Assembly: GCA_964616545.1 (NCBI GenBank)
Contig: CAZTUA010000044.1
Coordinates: 1 to 17,221 of the forward strand
DNA from: JAQVEM01 sp964616545
GTDB taxonomy: Bacteria; Actinomycetota; Humimicrobiia; Humimicrobiales; Humimicrobiaceae
Direction of reading: 5' to 3'
DNA: 17,221 nt
Positions 1-7,738 of the stretch are shown here, piece by piece. The notes beneath the pieces were generated by a model. The model was not told the DNA's origin, did not search any database, and was given only the letters and a program-made list of their open reading frames with translations. Within the stretch, counting starts at the first letter, position 1, and the number at the start of each line of letters is the position of its first letter. The position numbers and the translations under genes are program-made.

Positions 1-399
1 TAAAAGGTACAGAATCTTAAACAGGGTCAGGACAGTAAAAACATTATAGCTGCTGTTAAATGCAAGCCATGATATCCAGGTGTCCTCTTCAAGTAGAATT
101 GGAGAAAATTCATTTATTGCGGGGAATATAAACTTTATTATGAATAAATAAGCGGAGTGAATAATGTGAGTCAGTATCTGTTCAAAACTTGAACCAAAAT
201 CCCCTGCAAATACTGTTTCCGCTGCCCTCTGATAAGTTGATAATAAATCTCGCTGGAAAAAAAAGGGGATGAATAATAGCCTTACAAGAAGACCGGCCAG
301 AAAGTATTTATAAAAGCGCTTTGTCAGGTCTTTTCTTTTAAAAATATCTTCCGTCAACAGCCAATTCCCGAGCCTATTAAAAAAAAGTTTTATTTTCAT
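1..399 (-). CDS. Membrane glycosyltransferase, GT-C type (N-terminal part only)
   Basis: The leftward frame opens at an ATG at 399 and stays open for 133 codons to the window edge, so the C-terminal part is missing. The first 30 residues are basic and cytoplasmic-looking. A hydrophobic segment follows at about residues 31-49, then a QRDLLSTYQRA stretch at 49-59, then further hydrophobic segments near 75-95 and 110-133. A membrane helix followed by a short loop with an Asp and a Tyr is the usual start of GT-C enzymes, which take sugars from polyprenyl-phosphate donors on the outer face of the membrane; Asp51 would be the catalytic candidate. The gene starts 11 nt after the stop of the leftward GT2-GT4 gene, with AAAGGAT just before the ATG, so the two are probably co-transcribed. 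The GT-C call rests on this short N-terminal pattern only. Another polytopic glycan protein is possible. Confidence 0.6.
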   Translation of the reverse strand, partial: MKIKLFFNRLGNWLLTEDIFKRKDLTKRFYKYFLAGLLVRLLFIPFFFQRDLLSTYQRAAETVFAGDFGSSFEQILTHIIHSAYLFIIKFIFPAINEFSPILLEEDTWISWLAFNSSYNVFTVLTLFKILYLL

Positions 400-410
400 T
401 ATCCTTTTTT

Positions 411-2921
411 TTATCTGCCTTTCAAATAATTGGACATAAACTTTGAGGTCCTTCCGGGGCCGCTCCGAAACAGGTGATAAAAAAATCTTTTTATCAGGTA
501 TGCCCTGCCTTTACCGGGTTTTCTATTATTTTTAAAGGATAGGCCGGGTTCTTCATTGCTTTCAACAAAATTATCAGCTTTTCTATCTTTTAGCGCACTT
601 GATACCGGGTCACGGCAGAAATCTACTATGGGTCTGCAAACTTTTTCCCAGGTGTAATCATTTGCTACTTTTTTTATATTTCTCACGCACTGATTGTAAA
701 AATCTTTATCTTCGGCAAGTTTTATAATAGCATTAACAATCCCCTTCACGTCCCCGTTATCTGTAGTTATTCCGAGCCCGTTTTTCTCCACCATATCGCT
801 CAGGTAATCGCCTTTCGTTGAAATAACCGGCAGGCCCACCCAGAGATAATCAAGTATTCTTGTCCTGTATGAGAATCTGGTTTCAATGTGGTCAGGATGG
901 GTAATTATTCCCGCATCAGCTTCCAGAAGATAATTTTGCCTGTCACCATAATTTATCCACCCGTAATTAAAAAATACATTTTTACCATACAGGTTTAATT
1001 TTTTGGAAAGATTAATAGTGTCATTCACCAGCTGGAGCTCCCTTACTTCAGGATTGGGATGCCTGATACCCATGAAGAATAATTTTATATCATCCCTGGT
1101 TTTTGCTATCTCCGCCATGGCTCTAATCAGGGTCAACGGGTCAAACCAGTTATAAATTCCGCCTCCCCAGATAACAACAAAATCATTTTCTTCTATGCCC
1201 TTAATTTTGTTTTTAAGGACATTTCTGGTATGGATGGGTCCTGCACCGGGAAGACCGAATGGAACAATATCTATCATTTTCTTCAGCGTGGGGTCCTGAT
1301 TGTATGAATAAGGATTTACCCTGTTTAAAGCCGCCAGCATACCCAGCCAGAAATCTCTCTGCCTCTCAGAGGCACATAAAAAGAAATCTCCATAATAAAA
1401 TTGTTCATTAAATATTTCATGTATCGACTTATGGACTTTTAACCTGTTTTCCATTGGCTCTTTTTCGTATTCTGCCAGAGTGGCCAGATTATAAGGGTCA
1501 TAAATATCCATAATTAAATACTTTCCCGAGTCTTTTATACTTCTGAATTTGGCAAAAGCCATCCCTCCGCTTAATATGATATCAACCTTCTTTATAATTT
1601 CCTTAAGCTGGCTATCATCTGTAAACTGAACTATTTGAAAATTCTGTCCGGGCACATTTACTTTATTGGGCACCGCCAGTATGACCTCCATATATTGAGA
1701 AAGCACCAGGGCGAAATTCCATACCCTTATTGCCGGCCCGGCCATTTCTTCAGAAACCACTTCGGCTGTAACTATAAGAAGTTTCCTCTTTATCTCCTTT
1801 TCAAATACCCTGTAAATACCCAGAGACCTCAAAATATCAATCTGTTTCTTCTGGTAATCCGCATCAGATGACACTGCAAGAAACTGGCCTTTAAAATAAG
1901 AAAAAATTGCTTTATCGTCTCTTTTTCTATTTTCCTGTATCATCTTTCTTTTTCTCATTAGCTCCGGCAGCTTATCCATGAAGTTTTTTACCGCCATAAG
2001 CGAGCTCAATGGTTCACTTGATATGGCTACATCTCCTGATACTGACTCCTTTGAAACTAAATTGGTCAAATCATAATAATTTTTATAATCAAATTTAAAA
2101 TCCATAAAGATACGGTTAAAAATACTTGCGAGGGTGCCGGAAAGCACCCGGGAAAGATTGCTGTCATCATAATTTTTAAATACCGAATAAAGAGAATTTC
2201 TCTCTCTGAGGAACCTCAGTTTATCTTCGCTTATATTCCTGGATGTCCCGTGATGATGGTGATATACAATAGACCCGGGAGCAAATATAACTTTATATCC
2301 CAGTACCCAGAGCCTCCATCCCAGGTCAACATCTTCATAGTAGGCAAAAAAATCATCATCAAAGCCACCGGCACCAAGAAAAACTTTTCTATCTATCATC
2401 ATCGCCCCGCCATTTACAAAAGGAAGAAATCTGTACCCTCTGTATTCATCTTTCTCTACCGGTGTTCCATAATCAATCTGGAAGCCCTTGCCCTCAAAAT
2501 TAATCATACCCCCCACAAAATCAATTGTTTTTCCATCAATTGAAAGAACCCTAGAGCCAGAGGCCACGATCTCTTTATCTTTATATATGGGCCTTAGCAG
2601 CTCAATCAGCCAGTTTTTATCAACCCTTGTGTCGTTATTTAAAAAAGCTATATACTCACCCCTGGCAGCTTCTGCCGCCTGGTTATTGGCATGAGCAAAC
2701 CCCATATTGCTGCTGTTTTCAATTATTTTAACCAGTGGATAATTCTTTCTTATTAAATCAAGAGATTTATCGCCTGAACCATTATCTACTATTATAATTT
2801 CCAGCTTATCATGCTGATAATTAAGCTCCATTAAGCTATCGAGACACTCTTTTAGATACTGTTCACCATTTAGATTGACAATTGATACCGTAACTTCCGG
2901 GAAAGTAAGAATATCTCTCAT
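411..2921 (-). CDS. Bifunctional glycosyltransferase, GT2 domain followed by GT4 domain
   Basis: This 836-residue cytoplasmic protein contains two glycosyltransferases. Residues 10-225 form a GT-A fold of the rhamnosyltransferase-like GT2 type. It has the nucleotide-binding start VSIVNLNG, a metal-site-like FLNNDTRVD at 93-101, EDVDLGWR at 196-203 and a histidine run at 221-224 followed by GTS. A helical, basic linker (about 230-375) leads to a GT-B (GT4-like) domain at about 380-775, with AGPAIRVW near its start, a WGGGIYNW turn near 585-592 and a donor-site-like region around 678-705. The tail (780-836) is basic and may touch the membrane. Such fusions normally add two successive sugars to a lipid-linked surface glycan; the donor sugars cannot be read from sequence. 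The ATG at 2921 has AGGAG nine nt upstream. It is the first gene after the divergent promoter region and is followed 11 nt later by the GT-C-like gene. Confidence 0.87.
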   Translation of the reverse strand: MRDILTFPEVTVSIVNLNGEQYLKECLDSLMELNYQHDKLEIIIVDNGSGDKSLDLIRKNYPLVKIIENSSNMGFAHANNQAAEAARGEYIAFLNNDTRVDKNWLIELLRPIYKDKEIVASGSRVLSIDGKTIDFVGGMINFEGKGFQIDYGTPVEKDEYRGYRFLPFVNGGAMMIDRKVFLGAGGFDDDFFAYYEDVDLGWRLWVLGYKVIFAPGSIVYHHHHGTSRNISEDKLRFLRERNSLYSVFKNYDDSNLSRVLSGTLASIFNRIFMDFKFDYKNYYDLTNLVSKESVSGDVAISSEPLSSLMAVKNFMDKLPELMRKRKMIQENRKRDDKAIFSYFKGQFLAVSSDADYQKKQIDILRSLGIYRVFEKEIKRKLLIVTAEVVSEEMAGPAIRVWNFALVLSQYMEVILAVPNKVNVPGQNFQIVQFTDDSQLKEIIKKVDIILSGGMAFAKFRSIKDSGKYLIMDIYDPYNLATLAEYEKEPMENRLKVHKSIHEIFNEQFYYGDFFLCASERQRDFWLGMLAALNRVNPYSYNQDPTLKKMIDIVPFGLPGAGPIHTRNVLKNKIKGIEENDFVVIWGGGIYNWFDPLTLIRAMAEIAKTRDDIKLFFMGIRHPNPEVRELQLVNDTINLSKKLNLYGKNVFFNYGWINYGDRQNYLLEADAGIITHPDHIETRFSYRTRILDYLWVGLPVISTKGDYLSDMVEKNGLGITTDNGDVKGIVNAIIKLAEDKDFYNQCVRNIKKVANDYTWEKVCRPIVDFCRDPVSSALKDRKADNFVESNEEPGLSFKNNRKPGKGRAYLIKRFFYHLFRSGPGRTSKFMSNYLKGR

Positions 2922-2971
2922 AAAACTACTCTCCTAAAAATTATTAGATTATATTAGATAAATTATTGTAA

Positions 2972-2980
2972 ATTATAACA
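2972..2980 (-). promoter_or_regulatory. Extended -10 promoter for the leftward glycosyltransferase genes
   Basis: On the minus strand this reads TGTTATAAT, a perfect extended -10 element. Transcription would start near 2965 and give a leader of roughly 45 nt before the ATG at 2921. The best -35 candidate, TTGTGT, is about 19 nt upstream and therefore poorly spaced, so the TGn extension probably compensates. This is by motif only. Confidence 0.5.
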
Positions 2981-3175
2981 GACAATCTATTTTTTTACAC
3001 AATATCTATCTCTAACTGCTACCTGAACCAGGGGGATAATGAAACTAAATTTTCTTTAAGCTTGTAAATATTTTCCTTTATAATTAGCATAATGATAAAA
3101 TTTAAATTATAATTTTAACCTGTAACTGACTTATTATTTATTAGATAAAAGATTAATATAAAAATTTTCTAAAAA

Positions 3176-5545
3176 TTGAGACAAATAAACATAGCCTTTA
3201 TAACTGACAGAATGATAAGGGGTCATGGTGTGGACCTGGTGGTAGACAGAATTGCCGATGGCCTCGCTCAAATGGGGTATATCTGCAGGATATACTGTAA
3301 TTATTTTGACGAGACTTTTACCAACCGCAAGTCATATAACATAGAAAAGCTTCATTACTTTAAGCCTCACGCCAATCCCCTTATTTATGAAAGAAGAATT
3401 AGAAAATTAATTCCTTATCTTAATAGTAAAGATATTGACCTTTTTATAATCCAATCATTTCCTTTTTACAGTCTTATACCAAAGCTAGATAAACCGGTAC
3501 TTATTGTTGACCATGGAATACCATATTCGGGCAGCTTTTCTCTCAAGAGAAGGCTCAGGTATAAATATATGCAGATAAGCCAGAACCTTTCTTATTTCAG
3601 AAGGGCAAATAAAATTGTTTCCGTATCCAGGTATCTTCTTAACTCCCTTCCCGGAAATCTAAGGGAAAAAGCCACCTGCATATATAATGGATGTGACCAC
3701 TATAAAAAGAAAATAATAACAGAGGAAGAAATTACAGATTTTAAAAACAGCCTGGACGTAAGCTCCGAAGATATATTATTGCTATTTGTAGGAAGGCTGA
3801 ACCTCACCAACCAGCCATATAAAGGGCTGGCCGAGCTTATAAATATATACCGGGAAACTCTTAAAAAATATAAAAATATAAAACTCCTTGCAGTGGGTTA
3901 TGGTTCAAGAAATGATGAAGAACTGCTCAAGAATAAGGGGGTTTTATCCATAAGCAATGCCCCTGAAGAGCTCATGCCCTTAATTTACAGGTCCTGCGAT
4001 ATTTATGCCACCTGCTCAAAGTGGGAAGGATTTGACCTCCCGGTAGCAGAAGCGCATAGTTTTAAAAAACCAACCATCTGTTATGATATTGGCGCCCATC
4101 CGGAAATATCTTTAAACGGGAAGACCGGCTTTGTGGTAAAAAACAAAAAAGAGTTTTTAGAGAAACTGGAAATTCTTGTCACTGAACCGGAACTCCGAGA
4201 AAAAATGGGTGAAACTGCCGAAAAAAATGCAGCTAATTTTACCTGGGAAAACAGCGTAAAAAAATACCACGCGCTCATTAAAAGAATACTCAATCTAAAA
4301 GATTCAGATTTTAAGGCTGCAGTAAAGTCCTCTTCTAAAACAAAAGTTGCCCCTTCCAGAAAAGTGTCGGTAATTATAGTTAACTACAACTCAACCTATC
4401 CTGTTTTAAAGGAATGCCTGGATTCAATAAAGAACCAGACATACAGAGACACGGAAATCATTATTTTTGACAATAATTCTACATACAATATTTCCGGTGA
4501 CATAAAAAAAGAGTTTACTGATATAAAGATAATTCAGTCTGACCAGAATCTGGGCCCTGGCGAAGGTATCAATCAGGCTTTGCAGTATGCGGACTCTGAT
4601 CTAATTTTAATATCAAACTTTGACGTAGTTTATAATTTTGATGCCTTTGAACAAATGGTTGATTCTATTAACAACCTTGAAAGTATTTACCTCGGCGTAG
4701 CCCCGAAGATCAAGTTTTATTATCAAAAAGATTTCCTGGAGAGTGTGGGAATTTATCTGGATAATAACTTTTATACGGGCCATTACGGGCTGGGACAGCT
4801 GGATTTAAGCCAGTATAACAGGGCTGAAGATATATTCGGGGTATCATTTGTCTCATGCATGATTAAACGAGATGCATTTTACGAAAATAAAGTTGGCCCC
4901 ATAGACCCCGGCTTTTTCTTATTTTATGAAGATGTGGATTTCTGCTACCGGGCGAACCTTCACGGATATAAATTCAGGTCCTGCGCCTCTGCTATCTGTT
5001 ATCACAGATATGCATACAGTTTCAGGGATGACGCAACTGCTTTCCAGAAAAAATATTATTACCAGAAGTTAAATCTTTTAAAGACAGCCTACAAAAATGC
5101 CGAACCTGCCAATCTTAAAAGAATCATGTCCAACGAATTAAACATACAGAAACAAAACTTAAAGGATGTTAACCTGAAAAATACAGCCAGAAAAATAATA
5201 AAAGATTTCAGGGGAAGCACAAAATATTTAAAAAAAGATAGAAATTATATGGAATTCTCAAGACAATTATCGGATGCAGATATAATAAAATATAGCTGGG
5301 GTGAAAATACTTATTTTGATGTGGTAAGAAATGAACCGGTTCATTCAATCGAAAATCTTCACCATTCATATCGCAGGTTATTTTCACTTATGGGGAATGA
5401 AAAGTATGAAGGAATTGTCAACTACCTCTCAAATCTAAGGGACACCAAGTTCAGGATGGAGCCGGCCCTTTTTAAAAATATACTTCATAACAAGCTGGAA
5501 TATGAACCTGCAGCGGTTCATAAATTTATAGATAAGATTCAATAA
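3176..5545 (+). CDS. Bifunctional glycosyltransferase, GT4 domain followed by GT2 domain
   Basis: The protein has 789 residues. Residues 5-370 are a GT4-type GT-B enzyme with a Rossmann start (INIAFITDR), a donor-domain start at LLLFVGRLN (201-209) and an EX7E motif, E284 to E292, in WEGFDLPVAEA. After a Lys/Ser-rich linker (375-395), a GT2 domain covers about 396-612: VSVIIVNYNS, ISNFDVV at 479-485 in place of a classical DxD, and YEDVDFCYR at 584-592. Residues from about 640 to 789 match nothing I recognise. The domain order is opposite to that of the divergent neighbour. The start is taken as TTG 3176 because a TAA lies in frame six nt upstream and the next ATG (3212) would remove the first beta strand. 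No Shine-Dalgarno sequence is visible. The likely role is addition of two sugars in surface glycan assembly, with unknown specificity. Confidence 0.85.
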   Translation: MRQINIAFITDRMIRGHGVDLVVDRIADGLAQMGYICRIYCNYFDETFTNRKSYNIEKLHYFKPHANPLIYERRIRKLIPYLNSKDIDLFIIQSFPFYSLIPKLDKPVLIVDHGIPYSGSFSLKRRLRYKYMQISQNLSYFRRANKIVSVSRYLLNSLPGNLREKATCIYNGCDHYKKKIITEEEITDFKNSLDVSSEDILLLFVGRLNLTNQPYKGLAELINIYRETLKKYKNIKLLAVGYGSRNDEELLKNKGVLSISNAPEELMPLIYRSCDIYATCSKWEGFDLPVAEAHSFKKPTICYDIGAHPEISLNGKTGFVVKNKKEFLEKLEILVTEPELREKMGETAEKNAANFTWENSVKKYHALIKRILNLKDSDFKAAVKSSSKTKVAPSRKVSVIIVNYNSTYPVLKECLDSIKNQTYRDTEIIIFDNNSTYNISGDIKKEFTDIKIIQSDQNLGPGEGINQALQYADSDLILISNFDVVYNFDAFEQMVDSINNLESIYLGVAPKIKFYYQKDFLESVGIYLDNNFYTGHYGLGQLDLSQYNRAEDIFGVSFVSCMIKRDAFYENKVGPIDPGFFLFYEDVDFCYRANLHGYKFRSCASAICYHRYAYSFRDDATAFQKKYYYQKLNLLKTAYKNAEPANLKRIMSNELNIQKQNLKDVNLKNTARKIIKDFRGSTKYLKKDRNYMEFSRQLSDADIIKYSWGENTYFDVVRNEPVHSIENLHHSYRRLFSLMGNEKYEGIVNYLSNLRDTKFRMEPALFKNILHNKLEYEPAAVHKFIDKIQ

Positions 5546-5554
5546 TCTACAATC

Positions 5555-6727
5555 ATGAAAAGTACGTTAAGAATTGGAATAGATATATCTACCCTTCTTA
5601 ATCATGGCCCTTACATTGGTGCCGGCAGGTATATATTTAATCTGGTTAAAAGCCTTCTTGAAACAGATAAAAAAAATACCTATGTTTTAACCGGAAGATG
5701 CATCCTGGCCGATTGCTTTGATACAGTTAATAAACTTAAAAAAGAATCTGCAGGCAGAAGAGTTGAATTAAAGATTTTTAATACCACACAGAAGAAGCTT
5801 GACCTGCAGAACAGGTTCGGGTTCCCGCCGCTTGAGTTATCGGGCCTCAGGGTTGATATACTGCACTGTCCTGACTATCTTGTTCCTCCCACTTTAAACA
5901 AAAATATAATCCTTACCATTCATGACCTTGCTTTTCTTAGATTCCCCGAATTTAATTTCAGCTGGTTTGTAAAAAAGTACACTCGCGAGGTCTCAAGAAA
6001 CGCCCGCAGGGCAAAAATTGTGATTGCTGATTCTATAAGTACAAAAAACGACATAACCCGTTTCTTTAAAATAAAGCCTGAAAAGGTCGGTGTTGTCTAC
6101 CTCGCCGCGGATAGAATATTTAACAGATTGCCCGAAAATAAAAAAGATAAAAATTTTCTTAAAAAATACGGAATAGATAAAAAATATATCCTTTCCGTGG
6201 GCACCATAGAGCCCAGGAAGAATTTCATAACCCTTATCAGAGCTTTTAACAGTATAAGAAAGGAAAATCCCGATTTCAATTATAAGCTTGTAATAGTTGG
6301 AAGAACCGGCTGGAAAAGCGAGCCTACCTACGCAGAAAGAGAAAACAGCCGTTACAGTGAAGACATTACATTTACTGGAAGGGTCCCGGATGAAGACCTC
6401 GTCCAGATTTACAATCAGGCAGAACTTTTTGTATATCCCTCACTTTTTGAAGGTTTTGGACTTCCGCCGCTTGAGGCAATGAGCTGTGGGCTGCCAGTAA
6501 TCGCTTCGGATACCTCATCGCTCAGAGAAGTAGTCGGGGATGGCGGAATACTCGTAAAAGCTGGAGATGAGCATGAACTGGCAAACATGATTTTAAATGT
6601 CCTGAAAAATAAAAACCTAAAAGAAACTCTGGGGGAAAAATCACTTACCCGGGCCAGAAAATTCAGCTGGGCCAATACTGCAAAAAAAACCATTGAGCTT
6701 TATCATAAGACTACCCTGCTTAAATAG
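5555..6727 (+). CDS. Glycosyltransferase family 4 protein
   Basis: This 390-residue retaining GT-B glycosyltransferase is close to the usual length for the family. Landmarks are the N-terminal acceptor domain start GIDISTLL with GAGRY (22-26), the inter-domain IHDLAFLRFPE (122-132), the donor-domain start YILSVGTIEPRKNF (211-224), VGRTGW (248-253) and the EX7E motif E299 to E307 in EGFGLPPLEA, followed by GLPVIASD, which contacts the nucleotide sugar. The SVGTIEPRKN and GFGLPPLEA signature is typical of mannosyl- and rhamnosyl-transferases of O-antigen-like pathways, but the donor cannot be fixed. It begins 9 nt after the stop of the GT4-GT2 fusion with no clear Shine-Dalgarno sequence, so translation is probably coupled to that gene. 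No terminator hairpin is seen after its stop. Confidence 0.9.
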   Translation: MKSTLRIGIDISTLLNHGPYIGAGRYIFNLVKSLLETDKKNTYVLTGRCILADCFDTVNKLKKESAGRRVELKIFNTTQKKLDLQNRFGFPPLELSGLRVDILHCPDYLVPPTLNKNIILTIHDLAFLRFPEFNFSWFVKKYTREVSRNARRAKIVIADSISTKNDITRFFKIKPEKVGVVYLAADRIFNRLPENKKDKNFLKKYGIDKKYILSVGTIEPRKNFITLIRAFNSIRKENPDFNYKLVIVGRTGWKSEPTYAERENSRYSEDITFTGRVPDEDLVQIYNQAELFVYPSLFEGFGLPPLEAMSCGLPVIASDTSSLREVVGDGGILVKAGDEHELANMILNVLKNKNLKETLGEKSLTRARKFSWANTAKKTIELYHKTTLLK

Positions 6728-6963
6728 CAGCCTTAACTAATCCAACATAAAATCAGAATCTCTCCTAAAACTGGCAAACTTCTGGAATAAGTATTACACA
6801 GACAGCATCGCTTGAAAAACTTTTTAATACTATATCATCTCTTTGTTTTCTATCATTTTAATAGTGGCACTACTCCTATAATCAGTGACACAATTAATAC
6901 AGGAAACTATCATATTATTGATACTACATTAAAGATACTCCTGGCTTTATAGCAGGTGCCATC

Positions 6964-6994
6964 TATCTTTTAAGATATAGATTCTTAAAAGATA
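6964..6994. repeat. Perfect 12-bp inverted repeat, 7-nt loop
   Basis: Left arm TATCTTTTAAGA (6964-6975) and right arm TCTTAAAAGATA (6983-6994) are exact reverse complements around the loop TATAGAT. The stem is almost pure A/T and is not followed by a T-run on the plus strand, so a conventional intrinsic terminator is unlikely for rightward transcription. On the minus strand the stem is preceded by a T-run rather than followed by one. It could be an operator or a remnant of a mobile element end. Confidence 0.6.
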
Positions 6995-7080
6995 AAAAGT
7001 GGCGTAATGACCGGTAGAACAAGAAGCAGCGGTACAAATGAAGGATTTATGAGAGTCACTGGAAATTAATTAGAAAAAAA

Positions 7081-7187
7081 TGTTACAATCTAATTACAAA
7101 CTCTATTGACAAACACTATAAATAATGCTAATTTGTTACAAATTAATTACAAACTATTACTGACAAAAACTAAAAATAATTATAATT
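7081..7187 (+). repeat. Imperfect tandem repeat of about 53 bp carrying operator and promoter
   Basis: Copy 1 (7081-7133) and copy 2 (7134-7187) align along their whole length with one inserted base and roughly four fifths identity by eye. Each starts with TGTTACAA, has a second TTACAA exactly 11 bp after the first (hexamer starts at 7083 and 7094; 7136 and 7147), then a -35-like TTGACA or CTGACA, then a -10-like element. Two hexamers with an 11-bp period are the layout bound by OmpR/PhoB-family response regulators. The regulator's identity is inference. The junction also contains a palindrome, ATTTGT-T-ACAAAT (7131-7143). Confidence 0.75.
7106..7134 (+). promoter_or_regulatory. Promoter P1 of the hydrogenase operon (repeat copy 1)
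   Basis: A perfect -35 TTGACA (7106-7111) is separated by 17 nt from TAATTT (7129-7134), which is preceded by TG at 7126-7127 and so forms an extended -10. The predicted start is near 7141, inside the TTACAA pair of repeat copy 2. Protein bound there would be expected to block P1. The leader to hydC would be about 110 nt. Confidence 0.65.
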
Positions 7188-7188
7188 A
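7160..7188 (+). promoter_or_regulatory. Promoter P2 of the hydrogenase operon (repeat copy 2)
   Basis: CTGACA (7160-7165) is followed after 17 nt by TAATTA (7183-7188); a TATAAT at 7181-7186 gives a 15-nt spacer. It sits in the same place in copy 2 as P1 does in copy 1, but is weaker by consensus and lacks the TG extension. It may need activation from the TTACAA pair just upstream. The leader to hydC would be about 60 nt. Confidence 0.5.
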
Positions 7189-7253
7189 CTTAAAATATTT
7201 ATTGTCCTAATCCTCAATTTATTAGAATCTTCCGAACGAAAGGAGATATAAAT

Positions 7254-7712
7254 ATGGCAGGAAATAATACCTTAAAAGATAAAGAAAAAAAGAAAACAAA
7301 GAAAAGAGCAGACTTAATTGTCACTTTACAAAAAATTGTAAAGCACGAAAAATTCCTTTCCGAAGAAAGACTTGTTGAGGTTGCCAGAGAATTTAATTTG
7401 TCCCCTGCTGAAGTCTATGGAGTAGCAACATTTTATTCATTTTTGCCAGTAAAACCGGCTGGTGAAAATATCATAAAAGTCTGCAAGACAATAGTTTGCG
7501 ACATGAAGGGCAGGGATATAGTTTTAAAAGCCATTAAAGACAGACTAAATATTTTACCGGGCCAGACGAGTAAAGACGGCAAATTTAGTTTAATAACTGT
7601 AAATTGTATGGGCCAGTGCGATAACGCACCTGCCATGCTTATAAATGATAAGCCATATGTAAATCTAACATATGAAAACGTTATTAAAACCATTGATGAA
7701 TACCAATCATAA
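7254..7712 (+). CDS. hydC: NADH-dependent [FeFe] hydrogenase, gamma subunit HydC (NuoE-like)
   Basis: This small electron-transfer subunit of a soluble trimeric hydrogenase has 152 residues and a thioredoxin-like fold with one [2Fe-2S] cluster. Ligands are C77 and C82 (VCKTIVC, spacing x4) and C118 and C122 (NCMGQC, spacing x3), the standard NuoE/HydC pattern. The upstream helical part contains SPAEVYGVATFYSF (50-63), also typical. The first 20 residues are very Lys-rich and not conserved. In the complex it sits on the NuoF-like subunit and relays or stores electrons near the flavin. Length and domain content match other HydC/HndA proteins. It is the first gene of the operon, with AAAGGAG ten nt before the ATG. 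It is followed 26 nt later by hydB, which supports a hydrogenase rather than complex I, since no membrane Nuo subunits are present. Confidence 0.93.
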   Translation: MAGNNTLKDKEKKKTKKRADLIVTLQKIVKHEKFLSEERLVEVAREFNLSPAEVYGVATFYSFLPVKPAGENIIKVCKTIVCDMKGRDIVLKAIKDRLNILPGQTSKDGKFSLITVNCMGQCDNAPAMLINDKPYVNLTYENVIKTIDEYQS

Positions 7713-7738
7713 AAGGTATTGGTCAGGGAGGTGTTTCT

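Larger units (their letters stand above)
6728..7253 (+). other. Intergenic region upstream of the hydrogenase genes
   Basis: This is the longest non-coding stretch of the window (526 nt). Its left two thirds hold no convincing gene. The only notable items are a short open stretch at 6922-7017, which could be a decayed coding remnant, and a perfect 12-bp AT-rich inverted repeat at 6964-6994. The right third (7081-7253) is the control region of the hydrogenase operon, with a tandem duplicated operator-promoter cassette and the hydC ribosome binding site AAAGGAG just before the ATG. No GC-rich hairpin plus T-run terminator for the preceding glycosyltransferase gene was found. Confidence 0.7.

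Noticed and set aside
6964..6994. Intrinsic terminator after the 390-residue glycosyltransferase gene
   Set aside because: The stem has almost no G/C and is not followed by a T-run on the plus strand, and it lies more than 230 nt after the stop codon.
7131..7143. Rex-type redox repressor site at the ATTTGT-T-ACAAAT palindrome
   Set aside because: Rex sites have longer arms and a central gap of several bases (TTGTnAAnnnnTTnACAA-like). The spacing here does not fit, and the palindrome arises at the junction of the two repeat copies.
7081..7187. CRISPR array or IS ends
   Set aside because: There are only two copies, the repeat is contiguous without spacers, and each copy contains promoter elements. 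No cas or transposase gene is present.
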